A stretch of DNA of 13,776 nt, taken from Ignavibacteria bacterium (GTDB lineage: Bacteria; Bacteroidota; Ignavibacteria; Ignavibacteriales; Melioribacteraceae). The notes beneath the pieces are model-generated. The model saw nothing but the letters and a program-made list of their open reading frames with translations, was not told the origin of the DNA and did no database searches. Made by a program: the position numbers and the translations under genes. Below, piece after piece: positions 1 to 7,854 of this stretch. The stretch's first letter is position 1, and the number at the start of each line of letters is the position of its first letter. The stretch covers positions 1 through 13,776 of the forward strand of contig QILJ01000031.1 in the NCBI GenBank assembly GCA_003233295.1. Reading direction: 5' to 3'.

Positions 1-44
1 ATTTATATTTATTAAACTTTTTTTCGACACTAATTATTGAAAAT

Positions 45-1565
45 ATGAAACTAAAATTACCTGAATCAACAAAAAACTGGACTTCCCTAGTTGGCGCAAC
101 AATCGCTGTTATTACTCTCCTAATGATAATATTTTTACTTACAATATCTCTTGTATTTAACCAAGGAGGTTCTTACCTCGGTTTAATTATATATATTATT
201 TTACCGGCATTTTTAATTGCAGGTTTAATTTTAATCCCCATCGGCATGATCCGAAAGAGAAAACAGTTAAAAGCTCAAGGCGCGAAAGAATATGTCTCGA
301 GACCTCTTCCTTTTGTGGATTTAAATATACCCGAACATAGGAATGCAACTTTTATTTTTGTAATTGGTACTGCAGTTTTTCTTTTTATTTCTGCCGTTGG
401 AAGTTACGAAGCTTTTCATTTTACTGAATCAGTTTCATTCTGTGGAAAAACTTGTCATAATGTTATGATCCCGGAGTTTACTGCTTACCAGTCCTCACCC
501 CATGCAAGAGTAAGATGCGTTGAATGTCATGTAGGAGAAGGCGCTGATTGGTATGTGCGATCAAAACTTTCAGGATTAAGGCAAGTTTATAAAACAATAA
601 TTGGAGATGTGCCTAAACCTATTTTAACACCAATACATAATTTACGCCCGGCTCGGGAAACTTGTGAAAGATGCCATTGGCCGCAGAAGTTTTACTCGCG
701 TTCCATTAGAATGGAGCGCCATTATTTAAGAGATGTGGAAAATAGTGAATGGGATATCAACTTAATTATGAAAGTTGGAGCAAAATTCGATGCTCTCGGT
801 TTACAAGAAGGAATTCACTGGCATATAAACTCTAACGTAAAAGTTGAATACGCTGCCACAGATTATAGAAGACAGAATATTCCTTGGGTTAAACTGATTG
901 ATAAAAACACCGGGGAAATAACAATCTTTGAATCGACTGACGAACCATTGGATAAAGGTGCACTGGATACTTTAGAAATTAGACAAATAGATTGTATAGA
1001 CTGTCACAATAGACCTTCGCATAATTATAAACCACCTGAAATTTTTATTAACACTGCAATTACCGCCGGTAAAATTTCTAGGGAGTTACCTGAAATAAAA
1101 TCAATAGCTGTATCAGTTTGTAGTGAAGATTATTCAACAACAGATTCAGCATTAGCAGGAATTAGAAAAACGATAGAGTATTTTTATATTGAAAATTATC
1201 CTAAAGTGATTGAAGAGAAAAATGATCTTTTACAAACAGCTATTTCATCTATTCAAGAACAATTTTCCAAAAATATTTTTCCTGAAATGAAAGTAAGATG
1301 GGATAAATATCCTTTTAATATTGGTCACATAAAATCACTTGGATGTTTTAGATGTCATGATGACAATCATGTTTCAGAAAGCGGTAAGGTGATTTCGAAA
1401 GATTGTAATTTATGTCACTTAATAAATTCGCAGGGAGAACCGGGGAAATTACAAAAAGAGGCTATAACTGAATCGTTAGTCTTTATTCATCCCGGAGGAG
1501 ATGTTGAAGAATCAGATTGGCAGGAATCCTTATGCTCCGATTGTCACGAAGGAGATGGTCCGTAA
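45..1565 (+). CDS. ImcH-like seven-heme NapC/NirT-family inner-membrane cytochrome c
   Basis: Probable quinol dehydrogenase passing electrons from the menaquinone pool to periplasmic cytochromes. Three hydrophobic segments are visible (about residues 15-38, 45-68 and 101-121), followed by a periplasmic heme domain. Heme motifs: an unusual CXXXCH at 133-138 just after the third helix, then CXXCH at 158, 207, 317, 434, 454 and 497, seven in all. A conserved-looking HWH lies at 258-260. The size (506 aa), the multi-helix N-terminus and the seven hemes fit the ImcH type described in Geobacter better than short four-heme NapC/NrfH, which have one helix. The ATG at 45 has no clear Shine-Dalgarno site; it is chosen because it directly precedes the first helix. 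Upstream bases 1-44 show nothing else. It heads a block with a Rieske/cytochrome b complex, so it may be a parallel quinol exit. Family is well supported; the exact ImcH assignment is from memory. Confidence 0.85.
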   Translation: MKLKLPESTKNWTSLVGATIAVITLLMIIFLLTISLVFNQGGSYLGLIIYIILPAFLIAGLILIPIGMIRKRKQLKAQGAKEYVSRPLPFVDLNIPEHRNATFIFVIGTAVFLFISAVGSYEAFHFTESVSFCGKTCHNVMIPEFTAYQSSPHARVRCVECHVGEGADWYVRSKLSGLRQVYKTIIGDVPKPILTPIHNLRPARETCERCHWPQKFYSRSIRMERHYLRDVENSEWDINLIMKVGAKFDALGLQEGIHWHINSNVKVEYAATDYRRQNIPWVKLIDKNTGEITIFESTDEPLDKGALDTLEIRQIDCIDCHNRPSHNYKPPEIFINTAITAGKISRELPEIKSIAVSVCSEDYSTTDSALAGIRKTIEYFYIENYPKVIEEKNDLLQTAISSIQEQFSKNIFPEMKVRWDKYPFNIGHIKSLGCFRCHDDNHVSESGKVISKDCNLCHLINSQGEPGKLQKEAITESLVFIHPGGDVEESDWQESLCSDCHEGDGP

Positions 1566-1668
1566 AATAGATTATTAGAAACTATTATTGTTAAAACTCG
1601 TACTTGATTTTAATGATTACTTAAATGCTTAGATAAACCTATTTGATGCTAAGAGAACGATGTGTATG

Positions 1669-1693
1669 CACGAAAAGATTATAGATCTTCGTG
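1669..1693 (+). other. Imperfect hairpin, possible attenuator or terminator
   Basis: CACGAA (1669-1674) pairs with TTCGTG (1688-1693). The stem extends through GAT (1677-1679) with ATC (1685-1687) after a two-A bulge, giving about nine base pairs and a five-base loop. No T-run follows, so it is not a standard intrinsic terminator; it lies about 100 bases after the stop of the upstream gene and 56 before the next start. It could be an mRNA structure or a regulator site. Confidence 0.3.
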
Positions 1694-1698
1694 TAATT

Positions 1699-1712
1699 AT
1701 GATTTAGATCAA
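1699..1712. promoter_or_regulatory. Candidate FNR/CRP-family binding site
   Basis: The 14 bases read ATGAT-TTAG-ATCAA. This matches the classic FNR consensus TTGAT-N4-ATCAA at nine of ten specified positions, with a clean TGAT/ATCA core. It is centred about 43 bases upstream of the ATG at 1749, a position where an activator could act on a nearby promoter. Oxygen- or redox-responsive control of a respiratory block would make sense. In AT-rich DNA such a match can occur by chance. Confidence 0.35.
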
Positions 1713-1748
1713 AATAACTTTAACAAGATATTTTCTTTGTGAGGTAAT

Positions 1749-3392
1749 ATGGATCAAACATCTGATAATATTAGACAAATCTTAGATGATTTATCGAATC
1801 TTAATGGTCGAATAAGTCGCATTGAATCATTCCTGAATCTTTCCAGAGATGAAAACGTCTATGAAGAAGTTGTAGTAGAAACTCGCAAAAAGACAGAAGA
1901 AGAAAAACAATCCTTAGAATTTGAAATCGGGCAATTTTGGTTTGCTAAAGCCGGTATAGTTGTGCTTGCTCTTGGTATTGCACTTATTTTAACTCTTCCA
2001 TTCCGTACACTGCCCCAATTTATGCCTAGTTTGTTTGGTTATGTAATTTCAATTGTTTTATTCGGTTTCTCAAGACTTTGGAAAAATTCTCTTAATCTAA
2101 TTTCACGATATCTCTTTGCCAGTGGATTTCTACTTTTGTTTTTTTCCACTCTAAGACTTCATTACTGGGGTAACCCTTCGGTTATAGATAATAATATTCT
2201 GGAATTTATTTTTCTGGCAATAATTTCACTTGCATTATTGTCTATTGCAATTAAAAGAAAATCAACATACTTGTACAATATCGGATTGACGTTAGGATTT
2301 ATAGCATCATTAGTTTCCGGCGAACCTTATATAATCTTTATATCAATTCTATCCTTAACAGCGCTAACTTCATACGTGAAAATAAAACATGAATGGGCGT
2401 ATCTTTTTTATTACAGTATAGTTATTACATACTTAACACATTTTGTTTGGTTCATTAATAATCCATTAGTCATAGGTAATAAAATAGAATTAGTTAGCGA
2501 ACCCTATGTAAATGTCTTTTTCCTAATGTCATATCTAATAACTATAGCAGTCGGCAATATTTTTAGAGATATAGAATGTAGAGATGAAAAGCAGAAAGTT
2601 ATAAGTAGCTTTTTTAATAGTTTCGGTTTCCTTTTTTCATTTGCTATTATAACAGTTACACAGTTTAGATCTGAGATAACCACTTCATTCATTACAGTTT
2701 CCATATTATTCTTATTATTATCTACTCTTTGCTGGAAGAAAGGACAAGACAAATATTCTGTTTTCTTCTTTGCCATACTTGGATACGGTGCACTAAGTAT
2801 CGCAATTATTAATTCCTTTGAAATCCCGGAACTATTCATTTGGTTAAGCTGGCAGAGTATTCTGGTTGTAACAACCGCTATCTGGTTTCGTTCAAAGATC
2901 ATCATTATAGCGAACTTTTTTATTTACCTGATAATTGCAATTGCAACCATGTCCTTTTCAGGCAGCCATGCTTTAAGTTGTATGAATGCCGGAGTAGTTG
3001 CTCTTTTAAGTGCAAGGATATTGAACTCTCAAAAAGACAAACTTGAAATTAAAACCGAATCTATAAGGAATGCATACTTAGGAATTGCATTTATACTGCT
3101 TCCATACTCAACATTTTTATTAGTACCGCTTGAATATGTAGGCTTAACATGGCTGGCAATAGCGCTTCTTTATTATGCCTTCAGCCTTATTCTTAAGAAT
3201 AAAAAATATAGATGGATGGCAATGTTGACTCTTGCAATAACAATATTATATACTATAGTTTTAGGAATTATGCATCCCGAAGATGAGATGAAAGTAATAT
3301 CATTTATTATAGTTGGATTAGTATTGATAATCATATCCATTGTTTACACTAAAATAAAATCAAAAAATACAATTGAGAACAAAGAGCAGTAA
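1749..3392 (+). CDS. Polytopic membrane protein, DUF2339-like
   Basis: Function unknown. The first 60 or so residues are charged and predicted helical, with heptad-like spacing (about residues 5-30), suggesting a cytoplasmic coiled coil. From about residue 62 to the end, nearly the whole protein is hydrophobic; I count about 17 candidate transmembrane helices over 547 aa. The N-terminal arrangement (coiled coil, then a segment like LEFEIGQFWFAKAG leading into helix 1) resembles the DUF2339 family of predicted membrane proteins. No heme motif, no conserved His pair and no catalytic motif is evident. It sits between the quinol-dehydrogenase gene and the Rieske gene, 43 bases before the latter, preceded by GAGG at good spacing. 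The position suggests an accessory, assembly or transport role for the redox complex, but this is guesswork. It could equally be an unrelated insertion. Confidence 0.7.
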   Translation: MDQTSDNIRQILDDLSNLNGRISRIESFLNLSRDENVYEEVVVETRKKTEEEKQSLEFEIGQFWFAKAGIVVLALGIALILTLPFRTLPQFMPSLFGYVISIVLFGFSRLWKNSLNLISRYLFASGFLLLFFSTLRLHYWGNPSVIDNNILEFIFLAIISLALLSIAIKRKSTYLYNIGLTLGFIASLVSGEPYIIFISILSLTALTSYVKIKHEWAYLFYYSIVITYLTHFVWFINNPLVIGNKIELVSEPYVNVFFLMSYLITIAVGNIFRDIECRDEKQKVISSFFNSFGFLFSFAIITVTQFRSEITTSFITVSILFLLLSTLCWKKGQDKYSVFFFAILGYGALSIAIINSFEIPELFIWLSWQSILVVTTAIWFRSKIIIIANFFIYLIIAIATMSFSGSHALSCMNAGVVALLSARILNSQKDKLEIKTESIRNAYLGIAFILLPYSTFLLVPLEYVGLTWLAIALLYYAFSLILKNKKYRWMAMLTLAITILYTIVLGIMHPEDEMKVISFIIVGLVLIIISIVYTKIKSKNTIENKEQ

Positions 3393-3435
3393 ATAAATAA
3401 CAAGAAAATTTATCTAACAAATTGGTTGAATACAA

Positions 3436-3876
3436 ATGGGAACAAATAGAAGAAAATTTCTGAATTCACTTTTGGGTATTGGAAGTTTAGGAGCAATTTC
3501 GGCAATTGTTTATCCGATCATTTCCTACCTAATACCCCCTAAAATTGCTGAGGTGAAAGTGAGTTCACTTAAAGCCGGTTCTGCCGCTGCGTTTAAGAAT
3601 AACACATTTAAGATAGTCAGATTCGGAAGAATTCCGGTAATTTTATTCCGAACTGTGGAGGGTGATTTCGGGGCCTTGGCTGCTACATGTACACATCTAG
3701 AATGTATTGTTCAATTCAGAGATGACACCCAGCAGATCTTTTGTGCGTGTCACAATGGGATCTATGACTTACACGGAAGAAATATATCAGGACCCCCTCC
3801 TAGACCTTTGGAGGAATATGTTGTTGATATAATTGATGATGAAATTAGAATAACTTCGCAAGACGTGCTATCATGA
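3436..3876 (+). CDS. petC: Rieske [2Fe-2S] protein of a cytochrome bc/b6f-type complex
   Basis: High-potential iron-sulfur subunit that takes the first electron from quinol at the Qo site and hands it to the c-type cytochrome of the complex. A twin-arginine-like N-terminus (NRRKFL, residues 4-9) precedes one membrane helix at about 11-33, typical of Tat-exported, uncleaved Rieske proteins. Box I is CTHLEC (85-90) and box II is CACHNGIYD (103-111). Expected cluster ligands are C85, H87, C103 and H106, with the C90-C105 disulfide. A GPPPRPL segment at 119-125 is the usual proline loop. At 146 aa it is compact but complete. Its stop overlaps the cytochrome b start by four bases (ATGA at 3873-3876), showing translational coupling. 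The Rieske-then-b order matches the petCB arrangement known from green sulfur bacteria; qcrA would be an equally fair name. Confidence 0.93.
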   Translation: MGTNRRKFLNSLLGIGSLGAISAIVYPIISYLIPPKIAEVKVSSLKAGSAAAFKNNTFKIVRFGRIPVILFRTVEGDFGALAATCTHLECIVQFRDDTQQIFCACHNGIYDLHGRNISGPPPRPLEEYVVDIIDDEIRITSQDVLS

Positions 3877-4631
3877 ATAATAATATAACATCAAAAATCG
3901 AAAAATGGCTTGACGAGAGATTTGATTTAACTCCGATAAGAAATCTCATACTGCATAAAAAGGTACCTGTCCATGATCATTCTATTTGGTATTACATGGG
4001 AGGGATCAGTTTATTTCTATTTATAACCCAAGTCATTACCGGACTTCTTTTATTAATGTACTATATTCCCGGTGAAGAAAATGCGTATGAGAGTGTTCAA
4101 TTTATAATAACCAAAGTGAAGTTCGGATGGCTTATCCGTAACCTGCATAGCTGGTCGGCTAACATGATGGTCTTTTTTGTTTTTCTGCATATGTTCAGTG
4201 TGTTTTTCACCGATGCATTCAGAAAACCACGTGAGTTAACTTGGGTTACCGGTTTTGTTCTGCTTCTTTTAGCAATGGGATTTGGGTTCAGTGGATATTT
4301 ATTACCTTGGAATGAATTAGCTTTCTTCGCAACAAAAGTCGGAACTGACATTGTAGGAGTTGTACCAATTCTGGGTGATTCATTAAAAATTATTCTAAGA
4401 GGCGGTGATGATGTTACCGGAGCAACATTATCAAGATTTTTCGGAATCCACGTAGCTATTCTGCCTGCAATATTTACAACTCTTTTAACTATACACCTTC
4501 TCTTTGTTCAAAGACAAGGGATGAGTGAACCGGAAGAATTTGAAAAACTTAGTGAGAAGCAGAAAAAATATATTCCATTCTTCCCAAATTTTGTTTTGCA
4601 GGATGCGTTACTCTGGATTATTGTTTTTTAA
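3873..4631 (+). CDS. petB: Cytochrome b, b6-type N-terminal part (interrupted by a frameshift)
   Basis: Diheme quinol-oxidising core subunit. Four helices A-D are recognisable (about 37-62, 84-110, 123-145 and 188-214). Heme ligands are H92 and H106 in helix B (13 residues between) and H193 and H208 in helix D (14 residues between). The 14-residue spacing is characteristic of b6-type rather than mitochondrial bc1-type proteins. The [16 protein letters not shown] segment (141-156) is the usual Qo-side motif. The frame ends at a TAA at 4629-4631 in the middle of helix E, right after a run of six T (4624-4629). Adding one T lets the protein continue through [18 protein letters not shown] into the 4628-4954 segment, giving a 360-residue protein of normal length for b6 plus subunit IV. 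The stop is therefore probably a sequencing indel or a recent mutation. A -1 ribosomal slip on TTT before TAA would give the same product. Confidence 0.93.
   Translation: MNNNITSKIEKWLDERFDLTPIRNLILHKKVPVHDHSIWYYMGGISLFLFITQVITGLLLLMYYIPGEENAYESVQFIITKVKFGWLIRNLHSWSANMMVFFVFLHMFSVFFTDAFRKPRELTWVTGFVLLLLAMGFGFSGYLLPWNELAFFATKVGTDIVGVVPILGDSLKIILRGGDDVTGATLSRFFGIHVAILPAIFTTLLTIHLLFVQRQGMSEPEEFEKLSEKQKKYIPFFPNFVLQDALLWIIVF
4624..4629 (+). other. Homopolymer frameshift site in cytochrome b
   Basis: Six consecutive T lie directly before the premature TAA. With seven T, the codons read GTT TTT TTA ATA GTT TTA CTC and join the two cytochrome b parts without loss of any residue. Homopolymer length errors are the commonest long-read assembly fault. 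A slip of the ribosome or polymerase on the T run would produce the same junction. Confidence 0.85.
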
Positions 4632-4954
4632 TAGTTTTACTCAGCCTCACCCTGTTCTTCCCGTGGGAATTGGGGTCAAAAGCTAATGCACTTGCTTCGG
4701 CTCCTATTGGAATAAAACCGGAATGGTATTTTATGTTCATGTTTGAAACTTTAAAATTACTTCCAGCAAATATTTTATTTGTTGAAGGAGAAGCCGTTGG
4801 AATTTTTGCGTTCGCGATTGCCGGTTTGATGTGGATGTTAATTCCGTTTGTAAAATTTTCTAAACGAAAAAAATTTAATAGCAAGATCATCCGCTGGATT
4901 GGTGTTTTCTTTCTTGTCTATATGATTATTTTCACAATTAAAGGATACTTATAA
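4628..4954 (+). CDS. petB: Cytochrome b, subunit IV-like C-terminal part (displaced frame)
   Basis: Continuation of the cytochrome b gene in the -1 frame. It supplies the rest of helix E, the [10 protein letters not shown] loop, the diagnostic PEWY Qo-site motif within a [23 protein letters not shown] stretch, and helices F and G, ending in a basic-then-hydrophobic tail. It is read in phase with the upstream part only if one base is added to the T run at 4624-4629. The first formal start codon in this frame is a TTG at 4670, which encodes the Leu of the WELGSK motif. Starting there would remove helix E, so it is not a credible independent start. This argues against a natural split into separate petB and petD genes, which usually falls before helix E. 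The next gene begins 12 bases after the stop. Confidence 0.85.
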   Translation, partial: LIVLLSLTLFFPWELGSKANALASAPIGIKPEWYFMFMFETLKLLPANILFVEGEAVGIFAFAIAGLMWMLIPFVKFSKRKKFNSKIIRWIGVFFLVYMIIFTIKGYL

Positions 4955-4966
4955 CAGGATAATGAA

Positions 4967-6227
4967 ATGAATAAGAAATATTTATTGAAAATTTGCGCTT
5001 GTTTTACTATTCTCTACAATTACTCTTTTGGGTCAATCAACCGATGATTCTCAAAATTCTTCTAAGTACCAAGATGAATGTATAAAGTGTCATATTGAAA
5101 ATGATATGATGCCGGAACATTATACTGAAAATGACATTCATTGGCAGAGGGGACTTTCGTGTGCCGGTTGTCATGGCGGTGATCCGAAAGAGATAGATGA
5201 AGAAAAAGCTATGAGCAAAAGGAATGGTTTTGTCGGTGTTCCTGATAAAAAAGAAATACCAAGATTTTGCGGGAAGTGTCATTCAAATCTTACTGAAATG
5301 CAATTATACCAGGCAAGAATTCCGACTGACCAGGAATCACAATATTATGTGAGCAAACACGGACAACAATTGAAATTAGGGAATATGGATGTTGCTACAT
5401 GTACAGACTGCCATACGTCACATGAAATTTTACCTCCATCGGATACAAGATCAACCGTTTATGCAATCAACATCCCCAAAACTTGTAATAAATGTCATGG
5501 AAATACTGAGCTGATGAATAAGTACAATTTGGAATCAAACCAATTGAAAGAATATTCGAGAAGCGTTCATGGAGTTGCTTTATTAGAAAAGCAAGATATC
5601 GGTGCCCCGGCTTGTAATGATTGTCACGGTAATCACGGAGCAAAGCCTCCCGGTGTAGAATCAATTTCACATGTCTGCGGTTCATGTCATATAAACAATA
5701 TGAAATATTTCAACGGTTCTAAAATGGCTAAAGAATTTGCCAATATGGATATTAAAGCCTGCGAAGAATGCCACGGTTACCATTTGATCAATAAACCGAA
5801 TGATGAAATGCTTAATGTTGATGAATCACCGATTTGTTCTGACTGTCATTCTGAAGGAGAGGACGGTTACGATGAAGCGAAAATGATCTATGAGAAAATA
5901 AAAACACTCGCATTTCTTTACGATTCAACAAAGGTTAGATCTGCGGAAGTAAATATTAAGGGGATGAATAATATTGATATTGAGTATTCTTTGAAGAATA
6001 TAAAACAAGACCTTATTGAAACAAGAACTTTAGTCCATACTTTTGATACTTCAAAGGTTTTTGCAAAAGCCAATGAGGGAATAGCTGCATCTTATGAGGC
6101 TATCAAATTAGCTGATAATGAAATTAACGAATACTTCAATCGCAGACTTGGTTACGGTATAGCTACAATTATACTTATTCTCCTTGCATTAGCGTTGTAT
6201 TTGAAAATTAGAAGTCTGAATAATTAA
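4967..6227 (+). CDS. Nine-heme cytochrome c with C-terminal membrane anchor, likely partner of the Rieske/cytochrome b complex
   Basis: Probable electron acceptor of the bc-type complex, in the place usually held by cytochrome c1 or f. Numbering from the TTG at 5028, CXXCH motifs start at residues 18, 45, 81, 125, 153, 196, 217, 245 and 270. A helical heme-free region follows (about 285-372), then a membrane helix at 375-394 and a short basic tail. The formal open frame begins at 5028 without a complete signal peptide. The ATG at 4967, 12 bases after the cytochrome b stop, gives MNKKYLLK. Dropping one A from the AAAA run at 4988-4991 then continues as FALVLLFSTITL into the heme domain: a normal Sec signal peptide and a 419-residue protein. 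The gene as written is therefore frameshifted near its start. No other c1/f candidate is present. Confidence 0.87.
4988..4991 (+). other. Homopolymer frameshift site in nonaheme signal peptide
   Basis: Four A in a row separate the signal-peptide start (frame of the ATG at 4967) from the main coding frame. Removing one A changes LLK-ICACF to LLK-FALVLLF and joins a basic n-region to a hydrophobic core and a GQ cleavage-like end. The lesion is of the same type as the one at 4624-4629 but in the opposite direction. Confidence 0.75.
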
Positions 6228-6249
6228 GGAAAATATTTTTTGAAATAAA

Positions 6250-7854
6250 TTAGAATCTTTTTGTTAAATTGAAATAAACTCTACCATAATTGAATTCTGT
6301 TTCGAAGGTTCCTTCGTAAGCTAATGATGCCGATAGATATCGTATTATCCGCCAATTTACATCAAGGGTAACAATATTCTGATCAAGATCGGGACCATTT
6401 AAAAATTGATACAATACCTTTCTAAAATTCAGAGTAGCAAATAATATTCCTGAAAGAAGATCTCTCGAGTAACTCAAACTAAAAATATTCCCATTCAAAT
6501 ATGAAGTTGCTAAGTTATTGTAATTAAGGCTGACAGTTCCTCTTATGAAAGGTACTCTGGCATATGAAATGCTTCCCGAAAAATTCTGAGATGATTTGAC
6601 ATCTCCTGTTCTTGTTCTGAACCCGTAGGCGAAACGGAAGAATAAATTGTTCCACGGTCTTAAATTGATACGAAAATTAAATCCTTGTCTTGTTGCATTT
6701 TCATAAAGACTATCAGCATAATTTTTATAGGTTTCATAGTAGATAACATTTTTTCTCGAGTCGAACGAACCGCTAAGACTCAACTTTCTAATCGGCTTGT
6801 ATCTGAGTGAAACATACAATCCCGTTAAGCTGAAATCAGATGACGAAACCCCGTTTTCTTTCTTATAGAGATCGACTTCTGTTGAGAAGAAGAAATTGAT
6901 CTGTTTAATAAAATTACTGTTGTGCTGAAAATAGAAAAACCTTCTGTCAGTTTTAAAATCATTGGTTTGCTGAAACAATGCAAATGAGTTTTGCATCACT
7001 CCATATCCGGCAATATCAGAATAACTAATAAATCCGCCGAATTCAAAAAGATTAAAATTAAAACTATAGTTTTTATAATCAGGTCGCGAACCAACTATAA
7101 CACCGGATGTGAACTTTCCGAATTTACCTTGAAGCTGCAGTCCGTCAATGGCGCCGATGTTTGTAATATTTCTGTTTATCTTCCGCCCGAAAGTTAGATT
7201 CAAATTGTCCCCGATATCATAACCCAGCGCTAATGAATAGATCTTAAGTGCGTTATTAATATTATTCTTGATATAATTCCAATCGGTAGACCTGTAATTA
7301 AATGAAATATATGAATCGAACGATAATCTTGATGAATTAAAATTTTGAGATCTCGCGGCAAACGTATAACGCCATCTTACAAAATCAATTCCCTTAGTAG
7401 ACGAAAAATTAGAATATGACGAAAGTGAAACTCGTCCCTCAACTCTACCAATTTTTCTTGTTCTGCTTTTTGAACTTTTTATCTTTACTTTATTTTTGAT
7501 TGTCTGCTCTGAAATCGCTGGCGCCGCTATTATTTCCGGTTCATGTGTTAATGCTGTAGGAGTATAGAAATATAAAAGTCTATCACCTACTTTTAAATTA
7601 ATTCCATTCAGCTTTTTACCCGCAACTGATCTGGATGAAAGATATTCTACTTTTACAGCAGGAAGATAATCATTTTTCTGTTTTACGAATAAAGTATCAC
7701 CAACTTTAATTTTATCAGTGTTATCAAATTTTACGTAAACATTCTGTGACGATAAATATGTAACCTTGCCCTCTATTGTTTCAAGATTAGTTTGTGTTTT
7801 AACATTAGATATAAAAATTAAAGCGAATAATATGGTATTTAGAACTTTATTCAT
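6250..7854 (-). CDS. Outer-membrane beta-barrel protein, candidate porin of a porin-cytochrome conduit
   Basis: Last gene of the minus-strand operon. Residues 1-20 form a Sec signal peptide ending near KTQ. Residues about 25-97 are beta-rich with paired VGDTLFV and VGDRLLYF turns, suggesting one or two small SH3-like periplasmic domains. A Lys/Ser/Arg-rich linker (about 98-135) follows. From about 136 to 534 the sequence alternates aromatic/hydrophobic and polar residues with Asn-rich turns, ending FNLTKRF; a terminal Phe is the usual outer-membrane barrel signal. About 400 residues would allow around two dozen strands. There is no cysteine and no heme motif. The start ATG overlaps the stop of the 13-heme cytochrome by one base (TAATG), so the two are probably co-translated. 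The pairing suggests an MtrB/PioB-like sheath role, though I see no direct sequence likeness to MtrB. It could also be an unrelated transporter. Only 22 bases separate its stop from the stop of the converging nonaheme gene. Confidence 0.75.
   Translation of the reverse strand: MNKVLNTILFALIFISNVKTQTNLETIEGKVTYLSSQNVYVKFDNTDKIKVGDTLFVKQKNDYLPAVKVEYLSSRSVAGKKLNGINLKVGDRLLYFYTPTALTHEPEIIAAPAISEQTIKNKVKIKSSKSRTRKIGRVEGRVSLSSYSNFSSTKGIDFVRWRYTFAARSQNFNSSRLSFDSYISFNYRSTDWNYIKNNINNALKIYSLALGYDIGDNLNLTFGRKINRNITNIGAIDGLQLQGKFGKFTSGVIVGSRPDYKNYSFNFNLFEFGGFISYSDIAGYGVMQNSFALFQQTNDFKTDRRFFYFQHNSNFIKQINFFFSTEVDLYKKENGVSSSDFSLTGLYVSLRYKPIRKLSLSGSFDSRKNVIYYETYKNYADSLYENATRQGFNFRINLRPWNNLFFRFAYGFRTRTGDVKSSQNFSGSISYARVPFIRGTVSLNYNNLATSYLNGNIFSLSYSRDLLSGILFATLNFRKVLYQFLNGPDLDQNIVTLDVNWRIIRYLSASLAYEGTFETEFNYGRVYFNLTKRF

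Larger units (their letters stand above)
1566..1748 (+). promoter_or_regulatory. Intergenic regulatory region with hairpin and FNR/CRP-like box
   Basis: A 183-base non-coding gap between the ImcH-like gene and the DUF2339-like gene. It contains an imperfect hairpin at 1669-1693 and a palindrome at 1699-1712 (both listed separately). It ends with GAGG at 1741-1744, four bases before the ATG at 1749, one of the few clear Shine-Dalgarno sites here. The gap is much larger than others in the block, so transcription of the downstream genes may start here. I see no small open reading frame of substance. Confidence 0.45.

Noticed and set aside
2504..2905. Open frame of 133 codons antisense to the DUF2339-like gene
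   Set aside because: It lies wholly within a well-supported membrane-protein frame and shows no recognisable motif.
4670..4954. Independent petD-like gene starting at TTG 4670
   Set aside because: The TTG is the Leu codon of the WELGSK motif and a start there would delete helix E; the frame joins upstream cytochrome b by one added T.
6228..6249. Bidirectional intrinsic terminator at the AAAATATTTT palindrome
   Set aside because: The stem would be AT-only with no stable GC core, so I do not call it a terminator.
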